This document shows positions 46,138-57,804 of a stretch of DNA of 64,000 bases, piece after piece. How positions within the stretch are numbered: position 1 is the stretch's first letter; each line of letters opens with the position of its first letter. Source of the stretch: Pyricularia pennisetigena (taxonomy: Eukaryota > Ascomycota > Sordariomycetes > Magnaporthales > Pyriculariaceae). The notes beneath the pieces were generated by a model. That model was not told where the DNA came from. It made no database searches and worked only from the letters and a program-made list of their open reading frames with translations. The stretch is from the NCBI RefSeq assembly GCF_004337985.1, contig NC_043743.1, positions 645,366 to 709,365 of the forward strand, in the 5' to 3' direction. Made by a program: the position numbers and the translations under genes.

Positions 46138-48354
46138 TCATTGAGAGTAGTACATCATGCCAGGTGCTGTTTGAGGGTAGTAGAATCCATCAGGGCTCGG
46201 CGCCATCATTCCCGGCATGCCGACCGGAACGTATGGTTGAGCGCCGTAGGGATAGTTATTGACCGCAGGAAGTTGCGAGGCGTCATAAAAGTAGAATGTA
46301 CCGTTCACTTCTTGTGTGATAAGGTTGGGATTTGAGCCTGGCTGTCCGTTGGGCTGAGCAACTTCGCCCTGGGGCGCACCATGGGTCATATTTGGCATAC
46401 CCATTGGCTGATGCTGCTGCTGAACACCCGGCACAAACGCGGGAGCAGTGGCTGAAGGGGGCATGCCGCCTGCGAACTGCTGTGGGGGAGGATAGTAGTA
46501 GCCCTGCTGGGGCGGCATCATATTGTAAGGCGGAGGAGCCCCGTAGTAGTTTTGATGGGGATAAGCATTCGGCTGGAAGGGAGCGGCATGGATCGCCCGC
46601 TCTGGTATCTGCGAAAGCGGCGTGCCGGTGCTGGCGTGCGGAGGATGAGAGGGACGACGATGGTGTGTATCCTGAGGCACATTCGATACTTGCACAGGTA
46701 CTTGCTGGTGGAATGCCTGCTGGAACGATTGCGGCGTGTTGCCTGACAGGGTGGGCGACTCGATAGTCTCGACAGAAACCGTCTTCTGCGGCCGTGGTTG
46801 GTGCATCGGAAGTTGTGCAGACCGGCTCTCTTGGAAGTTGGGCTTCTGAGGGAGAGGGTGTGTCTGCGGCTGCGGGAGATCAGTGATAGATGCCTCTGCG
46901 CCCTGCACAGGCTGCTCTCCATTGTATTCCGGAGCTGTGGGGCCAACGTTGGTGGTGTAAGGTGCCTGGCCCTGAGGCAAGGTTTGTTGCTCAAAAGATG
47001 GAGCAGCGGGAGGCAACCGGACAACAGGTGGCCTGCCCGTGTCAATCGGCAGAGGAGGCCTGGACATGGTTGAGCCTGTGGGGGAAATGACATGGTCGCG
47101 AGCCATGTCAAAGTTTATCGACGACCGCCTGCTCATCGCGACACTAGGCGAGTATACGCTGCCGTAGTAACTGCCACCACCGCCGTAAATGCTTGTCCTT
47201 CGAGAGAAGCCACCCACCGAACCAAACACAGAACGAGGTTTCCCACGCACCCGCTGCTGCTGGTTAGGCCGCATTGCCCGGGGAATGAAAATAAACGACC
47301 TGTCCGAGGCGGGATAGACATATCGAGGCGGGTTGTGGGGGAGGGAGATCCGAACGGGCTTGTCACGACGAAGGGGGGGCCGATGGTCGGGAAGCTTTGT
47401 GTACTGCTTCACTGCCAGGCCCGTGATGATAGTAGGTTGCTTCAGAGGCGGGAAGAATACGCGGACCTGGGCGTTTCCAATATGCTTCTCGGTCGAGAGA
47501 GTGCGGTTGATCGGTTCGGTACTTGCCAGTCTACGGGGAATGACGCCATTGCCATTTGCGGGCCCCTCATTGTGCGCAACGTACTGCATGTGCCTCGGGC
47601 TTTGCATGGGCAAGTTCTCCTTGACGACGCTCTCGTGCATGTCGTGGGACCATGGTGCGCTGGTCGTGGGGTCGGCCGCATTGTTGATGTGTGCATGGGG
47701 AGCGAAAGCGAGATGGCCGCCAAATCCACCTCGACCTCGACCACCACGCCCGCCTCCGCGATTGAAGGGACGAAATCCGTTGGCAGATGGACCCGCGCCT
47801 CTGTGGTCGTGCATGAAGAAAGCGCCCCTGTTGGGTACGAACGCAGGATCCTCGTCCCTCTTTTTCCTGTATTCATCATGCTCGCGACGGCGACGCTCGA
47901 AGGGGGCTTCGACGCTGGCGGTAGGAGTCAATTTTACATTCGAGGCCGAAGCCGAGCTGACAACTATGGGCGCTGCAGTCTTTGTGGGGGACTCTTGGTG
48001 GAGATCATCGAAGTTGATTTCCTCAACCGGAGCAGCGGAATCTGCAAGAGACAGCCCGTTCAGCATGATCTCGGTATCAGTCATGACAGTCTTGGTGGCC
48101 TTTTTGGAATCCTCGGAATTTTTCCCACGTCCGGCCCGGTTGATGCCATTTGTCGTTGTCTTGCGGCTGTCCGCTGTAGGGGATGCGTCATCGACATTGC
48201 TGGTATCGCTATCGTTGGCGGCGTCGTGATCATCGCTGGCCAGAGACCCTTCGGTCAGCGAGTCGTCGTCTAGGATGTCGACATCGTCCTCGCCCTCGTC
48301 CTCGAGACGGCGACGCTGGCCTGCAAGCCTCCTTCGGCGGGGAGCAGCAGCCAT
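46138..48354 (-). CDS. btz: Barentsz/CASC3 (MLN51) exon-junction-complex subunit
   Basis: Single-exon gene of 738 aa. The Btz/SELOR domain that binds eIF4A3 lies at about residues 150-240: FERRRREHDEYRKKRDEDPAFVPNRG-type helix and turn, then AFFMHDHRG, a Gly/Arg-rich insert (RGGGRGGRGRGG), and APWSHDMHE at its end. A Lys/Arg-rich N-terminus with an acidic block precedes it. The C-terminal half is Pro/Gln/Tyr-rich low complexity (for example QQGYYYPPPQQF), as in other Btz proteins. Budding yeast lacks this protein, while many filamentous fungi keep an exon-junction complex. The start is taken at the first ATG; the frame extends three codons upstream without an ATG. Its presence with Upf1 in the same window suits an EJC-linked decay pathway; that link is inference. 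Confidence 0.88.
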   Translation of the reverse strand: MAAAPRRRRLAGQRRRLEDEGEDDVDILDDDSLTEGSLASDDHDAANDSDTSNVDDASPTADSRKTTTNGINRAGRGKNSEDSKKATKTVMTDTEIMLNGLSLADSAAPVEEINFDDLHQESPTKTAAPIVVSSASASNVKLTPTASVEAPFERRRREHDEYRKKRDEDPAFVPNRGAFFMHDHRGAGPSANGFRPFNRGGGRGGRGRGGFGGHLAFAPHAHINNAADPTTSAPWSHDMHESVVKENLPMQSPRHMQYVAHNEGPANGNGVIPRRLASTEPINRTLSTEKHIGNAQVRVFFPPLKQPTIITGLAVKQYTKLPDHRPPLRRDKPVRISLPHNPPRYVYPASDRSFIFIPRAMRPNQQQRVRGKPRSVFGSVGGFSRRTSIYGGGGSYYGSVYSPSVAMSRRSSINFDMARDHVISPTGSTMSRPPLPIDTGRPPVVRLPPAAPSFEQQTLPQGQAPYTTNVGPTAPEYNGEQPVQGAEASITDLPQPQTHPLPQKPNFQESRSAQLPMHQPRPQKTVSVETIESPTLSGNTPQSFQQAFHQQVPVQVSNVPQDTHHRRPSHPPHASTGTPLSQIPERAIHAAPFQPNAYPHQNYYGAPPPYNMMPPQQGYYYPPPQQFAGGMPPSATAPAFVPGVQQQHQPMGMPNMTHGAPQGEVAQPNGQPGSNPNLITQEVNGTFYFYDASQLPAVNNYPYGAQPYVPVGMPGMMAPSPDGFYYPQTAPGMMYYSQ

Positions 48355-50277
48355 GATGGGCAAGTCGGTCGGATGATACCTTGGTTGGGCGGACCAAGGT
48401 CGATGGTTGGGTTTTGCAACCTAATCGCGGAAGCGGCGCGGAGCTATGGATCTTCTGCCGAGCTTTTCAGATCATAAGCTCATCCGGTAATGTTAAGCAC
48501 GTTGACTGGATTTGCGGTTCGCCGACGAGGGCAAATGGTCGACCGCCCTGCGGTTCCAGGAAGGATGGGTGCAGAACGGGGGAGGAAAGAAAGAAAGCAA
48601 CGTAAAAACAAAAGAATAAAATAAAAATAAAATAAAAATAAGCCGCGGGATTGACAAGACAACGATCAATCAATACAACTGAGGGTCAGAATTATAGAAA
48701 AAAAAAAAAAAAAAGAAGGCAGGGCGGCGATTGCGGAGCCCAGCGACCCTTGGAATGAAGGGGGAAACAAAGCGGAAGCCAGACTAACGAAAGCCTTGCT
48801 TGAACTCAGCTGCAACAGCGCGAGTTTGCGATTGTCGATGGAGTGCTCGTCGACTCGAGGAACAGCGAGGACGTTGTGGTGGTGGTGGCGAGTGGATTTT
48901 TTTTTGTGATGGGATGGACAGCTTGGGTTGGACTCGGGAATCTTGGAGCCAGCCAAAATGGGGTCCGCTATTGGGGGTGGTGGCCGACCGGGCAGTTGGC
49001 GGCGGTTACTCCAGTCACGGCACGCATTGTTCAACCTCACATTTCGCATTTGCTTGCATGGAATTTTATATCTTGTACGCAATGCGCCTTCTTTGGATTT
49101 TTTTTATCATTATTTTCTTGTATTTGATTGTTTCTGTGGCAGGTGTCAGCCACGAACTGTTCAAAAATTGATGAATTTAGGCACTTGTTTTTGTTATTTA
49201 CATCACAGATGACTTTGTGGCACGAATACTAGACTAGACTAGACTAAAAAGCTGTACCCAAAAAACCCCCAGACATGTTTCTTTGAACTCTATGTAGTTA
49301 CCTTAGCATGACAAGCATGAGTGCTCTCTGACCCCCAAACCATTCTGGACTCCTGGAGCTGGAGCCTCACCCGCAGAGCACACAGTACAGAGGATGGGGT
49401 TAGACTGTACGTAGAACAGTCCAGACACTCTGGAGTTTGCATGGGACGGACATCAAAAACTGGGTCCAGCCAGGCTTCGATCCAATTGGCAAAGCTTTCT
49501 CATGAGGGTAACAAATCAATGCGCAACACGACTGCCCAACCAATATTGACTCGGTATTTATTATCTTACCTACCTCCAAAAAATTATTTGTGAGCGCCTC
49601 TGCTAAATTGACAAGGGCCCTTCAACGTTCGAGCGGAAACAAGCACCAGTTGATTGGGGGCTGAGTTCTGGTGTTTCTTTCCAGTCATCCATGCAATCAT
49701 GGTGATCAGGTACCAACCTAATATCTTCCCGTCTGAGGTACTTGCTTGTATGGGGATATGTTCTACTTCGTATGCAAAATGTTAGTGCTACTTACTGTAG
49801 TTTGTCAACCCAACTCAAAGCCGCCAACAAAAATCACAAGCGACCAACAACACGAACTTTGCCAGCAAACGACCCACGCACAACCTTGTCTAACCCACGT
49901 GAAATTTCGATCATACCGGCTCGTCAACCTTGATTGGTACCTAGACTATTTCCCGGCCTAATGTTCACCTGCTGGCTGGACGATGTTGGAAACTCACTAA
50001 ATATAACTTCAGTCTTACATCACACACCGAGATTAACCATTTTCATGTCAGGCAAATATGCTGAGGACCGTGCGATAAGCTTGTCTTTTTTTCTCTTCTT
50101 GGGGATCGAATTAACTGAAACTGCACTGCAGCCTAGCGTCCATTCAAAAAAAGATTATATCCTCAGAAAGAGGTCCCTCTTTGGTACATCGTACTAATCC
50201 TTTTTTTAGCTGCTCCTGGAAATGCACCCAAAGCGCTGGTGCCCAAAGTCCCAGATCTATCCCGTGTTGTTATCCTG
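48355..50277. other. Intergenic region of 1.9 kb between the Barentsz gene and the aspartic protease gene
   Basis: The Barentsz promoter side holds A-rich tracts (48600-48645 and 48698-48714). A pentanucleotide repeat is at 49228-49246. The remainder has short frames only. No gene is called. Confidence 0.5.
49228..49246. repeat. (ACTAG)n pentanucleotide tract
   Basis: Nearly four tandem copies of ACTAG. The same pentamer in the same orientation occurs in tandem at 30577-30598, inside intron 2 of the CRP1-like gene. Confidence 0.9.
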
Positions 50278-51662
50278 TTAGCAATCCGAAATAGCAAAAT
50301 GTACCGCGCCACCAGCCATTCTTGGACTTACCGCATAGACTGATCTCAGGAAAGCAACGCCAAGGACATCAAACTCATTACTGCCCCTCGACTGAACAAC
50401 CCCAAAGAACATGTTGTCGTTGGCCGGAGAAAACATGTACTCCGATGTTGCAACGCTAAATTCCGTCTCTCCTACTGCCACGCGCAGCTCCGGCATGCCT
50501 TGCGTCTTGGCACTGCCAGGAATCAACCATCCCTGGTGTGGCCTGCTGTACTTGGCGCCCTCGATTTTCTTGTAAAAGGCGTCACAGGCCTCGTCGCTGA
50601 GGAGGATGAGGGGCGTGGAGCTGTCGGCAACCGCCATGTTGCCGGAGCGCGACATTCTATCGCCGCCGATGGTCGTGCTAGCCGACGGAAACATCCACAT
50701 GCCCTTGCCGCTATCCACAGTCGCCCAGGAGATCTCGCCTTGCATCATGTCCTCATCCACGTATCCAAAAGTGCAGAACGACCCGTCTTGCTTGCCTCCC
50801 CCGCTTGGGCCGCACAAGGCTGTCGTAAAGAACTGCGAATCCTCGGGCAAGATCTTTGCCTCGGCCATCCTGGCCACGAATGATGTCTGTGGGTCGTTCA
50901 CGCCGTTTCTCTGGACATACCTGGTCTGCGGGATCGAGAGGCCTAGAGTGCCGTCGGCCACCATCCTCTCGGTAGACGTGCCACCAACGACCTTCCCCAG
51001 TCCCACAAGCTGGTCCGGAACCTCCAGGCCGCCTACCGCCACAGTGTCCGTGCCGACCTCGCCGGAGATGGAGCTGCCATCGGGTCGCTTCATGACCCAG
51101 GTTTTGTCACTTTGGCAACTGAAAGACGCCGATTTCCATGCGTCAAAGTTGGTCCGGTTGACGCCGCGGCTGGCACCCGAAGAGAAGACCTGTTAGAGTG
51201 AGAAACACATGATCAGAATCGCCTGTGGATGTCGCTTATTCACCACCGGAGTTGCGAGTTCAATTGTACCCAAATATCTGAAGAGCCCGTATCCAGCTGC
51301 AACTCGAGCTTTTGCGCCGGACTACCGATCTTCACCTCGCAGAGGTACAGCGACTCATTCTGGATATCGTCGGCAGTGACTTGTCCACCGTAGCCACCTT
51401 CAACCTCACTCTTGCGCGCCAGGACCTTTTCCATGTGAGCGCGTCCACCGAGCGCGACCGTCGACCCGGCCATGCCACGTTGGAACATCCTGTTGATGTA
51501 TCCATAGGGCCCTGGCTGGGTCGGCTGGAAGCCGTATCGGGCCATGAGGTTGACATAGGATTTGGTCCCGCTTGGCTTGTACCTTTCGTTGTACTTGATG
51601 GGGACCTTGCAGAGGCCCATCTCCTCCTTGACTGATGGTTGTGTTTGTGAGATCGAACCCAT
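50278..51662 (-). CDS. Pepsin-type (A1) aspartic protease, atypical
   Basis: Minus-strand exons 51662-51270 and 51189-50278 (80-nt intron) join in frame to 434 aa. A pro-like segment (about 1-105) with YVNLMARYGFQPTQPGPY precedes the mature fold, and YLCEVKIGSPAQKLELQLDTGSSDIW carries the first catalytic Asp (residue 124). The intron falls right after this motif, and the next exon continues VFSSGASRG. An ATVDSGKGMW-type flap-distal region is followed by GNMAVADSSTPLILL, which should hold the second catalytic Asp (residue 320), but in the form DSST rather than the usual DTG/DSG. There is no hydrophobic signal peptide after the only available ATG, and an in-frame stop lies just upstream. It could be an intracellular or cell-wall-associated relative, or the first exon may be missed. 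Fold assignment is firm, activity is uncertain. Confidence 0.85.
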
Positions 51663-52351
51663 TATGAAGATGTAAACTATTGCGTTGGTTAATGCAGGCC
51701 GTGGCGTGTTTAGTTGGAAACAGCTTCCACCGAAAGTTCGTTTGACAGAGATGGATAGGCAGGCTTGTGATTATAAAAGCCACCGTTTTGTACGCCTTTG
51801 ATAATCTCGGCTGTCATATAGCTGCACTAGCGCACCGGCCACATGTGACGTATAGACAAGCTGGGATGTTGTTTTGCAATCACCTAAACTTCAAGCTCCA
51901 AACAGCCCGTGCAAAAAAAAGCGCCTTGCGCTGCAGGCTAGAAACAGGGGCGGGCAGTCACTGCAGTCTTTTTTTACCGTCACCGCTGTGCGTTCAGTTG
52001 GCAGGTGACGAAAAACTCAACCGAGGAAGAATATGGATTTGGACCCAATGTTGGGATCAGTGTACATGTAAGTTTGACAGTTTTGAGCAGACTTATACGT
52101 GATGATAGCTTGTCGGTTGAGCAGTCGGTGAATTTTGTTGATCCGCTGCGCCCAAACAGACTAGAGGGAAAAGACCCCGACGCCCAAAAGGTTCAGGGCT
52201 AACAAAGGTGGCGAAACGGGAGGACCCGGCGACATGCAGGGCGGGAACGCAATTTCCTGTCAGAACGGCTTTCAATGTCATGTATGATGTCGGACAGATA
52301 TGGTATCCAGCCGGTTGTACTGTTTGCCCCTTGAATTGGCTATCACCTAGC
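51663..52351. other. Intergenic region between the aspartic protease and the class IV aminotransferase genes
   Basis: 689 bases serving as promoter of the protease gene and 3' flank of the aminotransferase gene. No gene or clear signal peptide exon for the protease was found on the minus strand here. Confidence 0.5.
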
Positions 52352-53286
52352 TCACTTGGCCAGTGTTACCTTTCCAAAGTTGAAGCCGCGAACACCATTA
52401 CTTATCCAACATTCTTCCCCCTCGACCAGAGACGAGGCTTTCACAGGTTCTTCGACGCAAAGCCTTCTGCGAAGTTGTGTTAGCAACAACCGAATCATGT
52501 TGCAGCATAGATCTGAGAAAGCACGAGCAGGAAACATCCGACAAAGCGAGCACAAAAATTCAAACAAAAGTTTGGGTCGACAAACCTCTCAAGCGCCCAC
52601 CTTCTCGTAGTGCCATCCTGTCCGCCGCTCTGTTCTCGACTAAACCGAGTCGGCACAGGAGGAGTGACCCATCGACCATTTTTCCAAAAGTAGGGTGTCA
52701 CCAAGCTACCTTCCATGATGCTGCCGTCGCTAGTATTGACAAGAAGAACTTCGGCGGTGTCTGTAGCCCCAATTCCCATCCTCTGTCTGGCGGAATTGTA
52801 CATCTCACGCCTTGTCGTCTTATAGTGGGTGTACTCGGACGGAGGAGTCTGATCCAGATCCACGAAGATCCGGTAAGTCGGGGATTTGGCCACGCCGCCG
52901 CCATCGTGAGCTTCCTGACCAGGCGGCGGTAGTGACGGTGGGAACAAGTTGGACAGGGACTGCTCTGGAACCCGACCGGCCTCGTGCCCGAATTTCCCGG
53001 CTTTGGAGAGAGTCACCTTGACTCGGAGTGGATGGTCGCCTATTTCAGGTAGGCCAAGGATGAAATCCTCGAGGCGCGCAAGACCTGCATCGCCATCGAT
53101 TGCTGCTATGGCATCTGTCCATCCAAAGTAGGTGGCTGCTCTTAGCATGCGGTCGCGGTGGTAGTCCAGCATGTATAGAGGTGATGACTTGGAGGCATTC
53201 CATCCCTCGATTCGGGCGCTAGAGACCCCTGACAGCTTAGGGTCGTAGCGAAGAGAAGTGAACAGTTCAAAGTCGGGCTCAGTCAT
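52352..53286 (-). CDS. Class IV PLP aminotransferase, aminodeoxychorismate-lyase-like
   Basis: Minus-strand exons 53286-52586 and 52466-52352 (119-nt intron) join in frame to 271 aa. The family signature is around residues 160-230: THYKTTRREMYNSAR (the Lys of YKTTRR is the expected Schiff-base Lys for PLP), then AEVLLVNTSDGSIMEGSLVTPYFWKNGRWVTPP. The last exon supplies the terminal ECWISNGVRGFNFGKV, typical of the fold. The N-terminus FELFTSLRYDP and MLDYHRDRML matches fungal aminodeoxychorismate lyases (Abz2/PabC type), which release pyruvate to make 4-aminobenzoate for folate. Branched-chain or D-amino-acid transaminases share the fold, so the reaction is probable, not proven. A 30-base poly(A) tract on the coding strand lies 51 bases before the ATG. 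The gene is divergent from TOM70. Confidence 0.87.
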
Positions 53287-53334
53287 TTTGACGGTTACTT
53301 CAACCAGGTTGTGACTGTTGAGAGGTAGAACAAT

Positions 53335-53366
<32 letters not shown>

Positions 53367-53975
53367 CCAAATCTTCTCCCAGTTGATGATGCACCTCACC
53401 TGCGCTATATACTTGCAATGAAAGGAGTCATTATCGCATCTCCATTTTTAAGACAATACTCGCCGCATTGCTCAAGTTGGAATTGTCCCGACTCCTTGCT
53501 CCGACATCGCCGAAAATGTTCACAATTCGCGGTTCGACTGCGAATTAATTGCTGTAGTGGTCCGTGCCACTAATTCTAATTCTAGGTACGTCAGTTTGCG
53601 CCGCCGTGAAAAAAGGGCCCCAATTTTATGCCCTGCTATTATTCTGGAGCTCTTGATTAGCTGACGAAAGCCAATCAGCGGATTTTTTTCCCCTTGGCTT
53701 GATTCGGTCATTGACGTGGATAGCTGCTGGTTCGACTGCATGAAATTTTGAGGACGGTTCGAGCTACTACCAACTACGACGGCACCTGGTTTTTTTTACT
53801 CCTTATCAAACCACCACTCATTGCTTGGTCAAAGTAACCATCCGACGCATCCTCGTTCCACTACGAGGCTTCCTTTAATTGTTTTGTTTATCCACCCACA
53901 AGTGTTTTTCTGTCATTATTTTCACCTACTTAATTAGTTTCTCAAGGGCCGCCAGCACAGCCTACTACAGAAAAC
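53287..53975. promoter_or_regulatory. Bidirectional promoter region (aminodeoxychorismate lyase-like / TOM70)
   Basis: 689 bases between divergent starts. On the lyase side there is a T30 run (53337-53366, poly(dA) on the coding strand). The TOM70 side has a CT-rich leader from about 53860. Confidence 0.5.
53337..53366. repeat. T30 homopolymer run
   Basis: A 30-base T tract 51 bases upstream of the minus-strand lyase-like start codon. It may lie in the 5' UTR or core promoter of that gene. Confidence 0.95.
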
Positions 53976-56096
53976 ATGTCGAGCCAATTTCCTCCGATTC
54001 CTCCCATCAAGCCTACGCCGGTCGTCGCAATTCCCTCGGAACCTGGGTTGTGGGACAGGATATCAACATGGGCGTCCGAGAACAAGACTGCCGTCTACAC
54101 GATCGCGGGCGTGTCGGTTCTGGTGACGGGAGCTGGAATTTACTACATAAATAGCGGTTCTGTATGTCGTGAAGCTACTCGGGCTACCGGCGCATCCGTG
54201 TGCCCGAGCTTTATATGCAACTTTTTCAAACTTACTCGTTCACTAACCATCTGCGAATCAACAGAGCTCCAAGGGCGACTCGTCGAGACCAAGCAAAAAG
54301 GAGCGAAGGAAGCGCAAGGAGGCCGAGAAGAAGGCATCTGCCGAAAAGGATGCACAACCCGCCCAAACCGGTTCATCAGCACCGCAAGCCGCATCCGTCT
54401 CTGCGAGCGATGAGGATCTGTTGGATATAAGTGAGGCCGATATCGAAGCATTGTCACCCGATGAGCGCAAGGCTCGCGCCGTCAAGCTCAAGGAGGCTGG
54501 AAACAAGTCTTACGGCGCACGCGACTATCCGCGGGCCATCGAGCTCTACACCAAGGCCATCCTCTGCAAGCCAGACCCAGTGTACTACTCTAACCGTGCT
54601 GCCTGCTACAGCGCGCAGAAGGAATGGGAAAAGGTCGTCGAGGACACCACGGCCGCGATCAACCTGGACCCCGACTATGTCAAGGCCCTGAACCGTCGCG
54701 CAGCTGCATACGAGAACATGGACAAGTACAGCGAGTCCCTGCTTGACTACACCGCCAGCTGCATCATCGACGGTTTCAGGAACGACTCTAGCGCCCAGGC
54801 CGTCGAGCGGCTGCTGAAGAAGTTCGCCGAGTCCAAGGCCCGCGAGATCATGGGTTCCAAGGAGCCGAAGCTGCCCAGCCCAACCTTTATCGGCAACTAC
54901 CTCCAGAGCTTCCGGGCAAAGCCCCGTCCTGCTGGTCTTGAGGACACGGTCGACCTGCCCGAAGACTCTGGTAAGGGCCAGCTGCAGCGCGGTCTTGCCG
55001 AGCTTGAGAAAAAGACTGGCGACCGGTACGAGGCTGCAGCTGAGGCTTTCGACAAGGCGCTTCAGCTTGGTGATCTCGGAGAGTACGAGGCTCTTGCATA
55101 CAACATGCGTGGAACCTTCAAGTGCCTGCGTGGTAAGCACGAGGAGGCGCTCCAGGACCTGACCAAGTGTGTTGAGCTCGACCCGTCCATGACGCAGGGC
55201 TACATTAAGCGGGCGAGCATGTACCTCGAGCTTGGTAAGTCAATAATATATATGTGCAACTTCCATGGTCTATTGAAAAGGTATTGACCCTCAATGTAGG
55301 CAAGACGCAGGAGGCACAGGCCGATTTCGAGACAGCAGCAACCCAGAACCCCGAAGATCCCGACATCTACTACCACCGTGCGCAACTGCACTTTATCCAG
55401 GGCGAGTTCCCCGAGGCCGCCAAGGACTACCAAAAGTCGATCGACCTGGACCGCGACTTTATCTTTTCGCACATCCAGCTCGGCGTCACGCAGTACAAGA
55501 TGGGCTCGATCGCTTCCTCGATGGCGACGTTCCGCCGCTGCGTCAAGAACTTTGAAAAGGTCCCGGAGGTCTACAACTACTTTGGCGAGCTCCTCATGGA
55601 CCAGAACCGCTTCCCCGACGCCGTCGAGAAGTTCGACACTGCCATCGAGCTGGAGAAGTCAGCGAGACCGACCGACATGAACGTGTTGCCCTTGATCAAC
55701 AAGGCTCTTGCTCTCTTCCAGTGGAAGCAGGACTTTGGTGAGGCCGAGAAGCTTTGCGAGAAGGCTCTGATCAGTAAGTTGAAATATTTCTCTCAGCTAC
55801 CAGCTGACACGCCATGAAACCCCGAGTCTTTTTGCTAACCCGTTGTTACAACAGTCGACCCCGAGTGCGACATTGCCGTCGCCACCATGGCTCAGCTCCA
55901 GCTCCAGCAGGGCAAAGTCACTGAGGCCCTCAAGCAGTTCGAGCGTGCCGCGGAGCTGGCCAGGACCGAGGGAGAGCTTGTCAACGCTCTGTCGTACGCC
56001 GAGGCGACGAGAACTCAGATCACGGTGCAGGAGAAGTACCCCAAGCTCGCCGCTCGCCTGCAGGGCATGGGGCCGGCTGGTGCCATGGGTCGATGA
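53976..56096 (+). CDS. TOM70: Tom70 mitochondrial import receptor
   Basis: Outer-membrane receptor of the TOM complex for carrier-type preproteins delivered by Hsp70/Hsp90. Exons 53976-54161, 54265-55234, 55300-55773 and 55855-56096 join in frame to 623 aa, the usual Tom70 length. Residues about 39-60 ([21 protein letters not shown]) form the single N-terminal membrane anchor, followed by a basic linker ([13 protein letters not shown]). The first TPR cluster starts near residue 127 ([26 protein letters not shown]) and continues [21 protein letters not shown] and [13 protein letters not shown], the chaperone-clamp repeats. The C-terminal TPR array (about 300-610) includes [21 protein letters not shown] and the [14 protein letters not shown] repeat. 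All introns are 65-103 nt with canonical borders. The protein ends GAMGR. Confidence 0.96.
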
Positions 56097-57804
56097 AGAG
56101 GTGTTGGGGAAAGAAAAAAAGAAAGAGAGACAAAAAGAAAAAAAAAAGAATAAAAGAGGAGAATTCATAGCCTCTATCTTTTGTCGCGAGGTGCGCGACT
56201 TTGTATGTTGATCAAGGGGTATTTGTGTGTACGAGGGTTATATTTTTTGTAAAACTGTTTATGGTTACCGGGCGGTTGTGGACGTCGCAGCCATGCCCAC
56301 GCATCCCTTCAAAAAGCATCGAGGCGGATGGGTTTGCTTTCCTTTTTATCTTCATCACGGGGCAAGGGAGGGTTCTACTTTTCTTTGTTTCTTGATCATC
56401 AGCTACAAATATGGTAGCAAGCCATTTGCTAGTGCTTGTTACACTGGGGTAGTTTTGTCTGGAGAAGCCGTCTCGAGTATTTCAGCCGATGTCTTTTCCT
56501 CTTGTCATCTTGCTTGCTGTGGCAAAGAATTGAGGGACAAAAAAAAAAAAAAAGAAAGACCGGTGAAAAAGGGAACGGTGAACCTTGTACATAATATCTT
56601 CCTCTCCCACTCTCATCTTTACCAAGCATTTCTGGGATTGGATCGGTCACGGAGGGATTGCTGCTGCAGAGGGTTTTGTTTTTATTCGGCCGCCGATCCT
56701 CCCAGTAGTCATATCGTTTCTATGTATTATTCCTTGTTTCTTGAGTAATTCCAATACTTATGTGCTGCTTTCTCTTAACTTGACACTGGAAGTCATCAAG
56801 GCGATACACCATTCAAAACACTCTGTTTGTACGTGGGAGTTGAGTCTCCTCTGTGACTGCAGCTTGTCGGCTGTGGAATATATTCCTAGATGAACCGGCC
56901 CAACTTGGTCATTGTTCGTTACACTGCTGTTGCCTTGAGGGGTCTGGGCTGTATCCTGTTGGACTAGACGCAGCCTTTTTGAATGGTAGGCTCATAACAC
57001 GCAAAGGGACAAGAGACTCTCTTAGCGGTAGTGGTCATATCATCACATGCTGCTGGCTAATAACTAAAGTGTGAACAAGGGTAGAACGGTAGACAGTGCA
57101 TGAGCAAGATCGTGACAGGTAATCCACCGCTAGTGAATACTATCACAGAGTTGGCATGTTACCTGTCTATTTGTACGCCAACCGTCTCTAGTCATCCCCA
57201 GCGCTACAGAGTACTCTATAAGCCTTGAAATGCCAAATTCCGCAAGTGCAATCCCCGAAAGGCGCCATGAGAGGGGAGTGGCGTGAGTGTGTAGGTGATT
57301 CGATAAAATAAATCAAAACCCCCAAAACTCTCTTTCAGAATAGTCTCATCTTTTGCGCGTTGGGTTGGCGCCAGCTTTTATCGGGTAGAGCCTCAAGCTT
57401 GGACGATTGGGTTCACATATCAAAGATGTCAACAGACTTCCCTTAGAACAAGTGCAGATATGCGTAAAACAGTATATTCGCGGTGCTTAGGTTGGCTTTG
57501 GTCGCCAAACACTCCTTCGCTCGCTGAAGGAAAATAGATAGCTGAATTATATGTACGTTATCCTATTACAGTCCCTATGCCACCGTAACTTGGCAGCCCA
57601 AGCGGAATATACAGCCGAGCACCATGCGGTTATCAAGAAGCATCATTCTCTCATCCCTCTCGCTACACTTGGTATCATAGTTGCAAAATCTCATCTCCAA
57701 AGCAGCCAAATCATACCTTGGCGATGCTCTGACCAACGCATTCATTCTCAACATGGTGATTATCAAATCGTTTGCTTCGCAGTATTCCGTCTCGCCATCA
57801 TCGT
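56097..57804. other. Convergent intergenic region (TOM70 / SSO1)
   Basis: 1.7 kb between two stop codons, longer than needed for two 3' UTRs. An A-rich tract (about 56115-56150) follows the TOM70 stop. Only short frames without features are present. Confidence 0.5.

Noticed and set aside
47092..48273. 393- and 298-codon plus-strand open frames
   Set aside because: Antisense to the Barentsz gene; they lack domains, and the minus strand encodes the SELOR motif.
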